From Hydrogenophaga sp. (GTDB lineage Bacteria; Pseudomonadota; Gammaproteobacteria; Burkholderiales; Burkholderiaceae_C), in contig NZ_JAHCKL010000008.1 of assembly GCF_026125785.1 (NCBI RefSeq), positions 1-64,000 on the forward strand: a stretch of 64,000 bases of DNA. The letters are read 5' to 3'. This document shows positions 61,816-64,000 of this stretch, one piece after another (position 1 is the stretch's first letter; each line of letters starts with the position of its first letter). Position numbers and translations under genes: made by a program. The notes below the pieces were generated by a model. It was not told the origin of the DNA. It ran no database searches and saw nothing but the letters and a program-made list of their open reading frames with translations.

Positions 61816-64000
<2,185 letters not shown>

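Overview
The window is chromosomal DNA of a high-GC betaproteobacterium, most likely Burkholderiales, family Comamonadaceae, and possibly Hydrogenophaga-like. The family call rests on an intracellular polyhydroxyalkanoate depolymerase, a Bug-type solute-binding protein, a riboswitch-led gcvTHP-sdaA operon, and two intergenic repeat types that I remember as common in that family. The genus is inference only. Almost all of the window is ordinary core metabolism, packed tightly and on both strands.

Left end (1-1250). This is the edge of an integrated element: the tail of an unknown gene, a P4-type integrase that lacks most of its core-binding domain, and a junction where the host exonuclease III gene is cut after nine codons. 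From 1244 to 6542 seven minus-strand genes (DUF2069, FAD-linked oxidase, lytic transglycosylase, thyA, folA, an iron-type alcohol dehydrogenase, the xth remnant) are chained by six consecutive 4-base start/stop overlaps.

Middle left (6580-17836). YihY-family membrane protein, cytochrome P450 with a partner hydrolase, O-acetylhomoserine sulfhydrylase, CBS protein, phaZ, a glutathione-transferase-like gene with a candidate sigma-54 promoter, a cupin, aroC, and an MFS transporter preceded by a striking inverted array of exact 21-bp units.

Island-like region (17837-21800). Base composition drops. Small orphan membrane proteins alternate with two broken pieces of a large calcium-binding (RTX-like) protein. 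This is the least explained part of the window, and its layout resembles a decayed polymorphic effector/immunity locus. A 22-bp tandem array closes it.

Middle right (21811-47413). aroQ, aroE, a FrnE-type oxidoreductase, a radical SAM protein with an unusual cysteine spacing, an Ivy-like protein, the glycine operon (tandem glycine riboswitch, gcvT, gcvH, gcvP, sdaA), ETF-ubiquinone oxidoreductase, a short-chain dehydrogenase/EamA/thioesterase set, a soluble glucose-dehydrogenase-like lipoprotein, a Bug protein, a LuxR-type regulator divergent from scoAB, a yybP-ykoY riboswitch before a GDT1-family transporter, a membrane sulfatase and gltS. Glycine cleavage and serine deamination in one operon route glycine and serine to one-carbon units and pyruvate. 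scoAB and phaZ suit turnover of ketone bodies and PHA.

Right (47449-64000). tRNA-Gly(CCC) is followed by a 2.5-kb hipBA mini-island bounded by 18-bp direct repeats of the tRNA 3' end and without an integrase. Then come a gabD-type dehydrogenase, alaS, RNA-modification genes (RluA-type, trmB, gluQ), a FAD oxidoreductase, a LysR regulator facing a pirin-DoxX-flavodoxin set, a DUF599 protein, and dnaE, which runs off the window edge.
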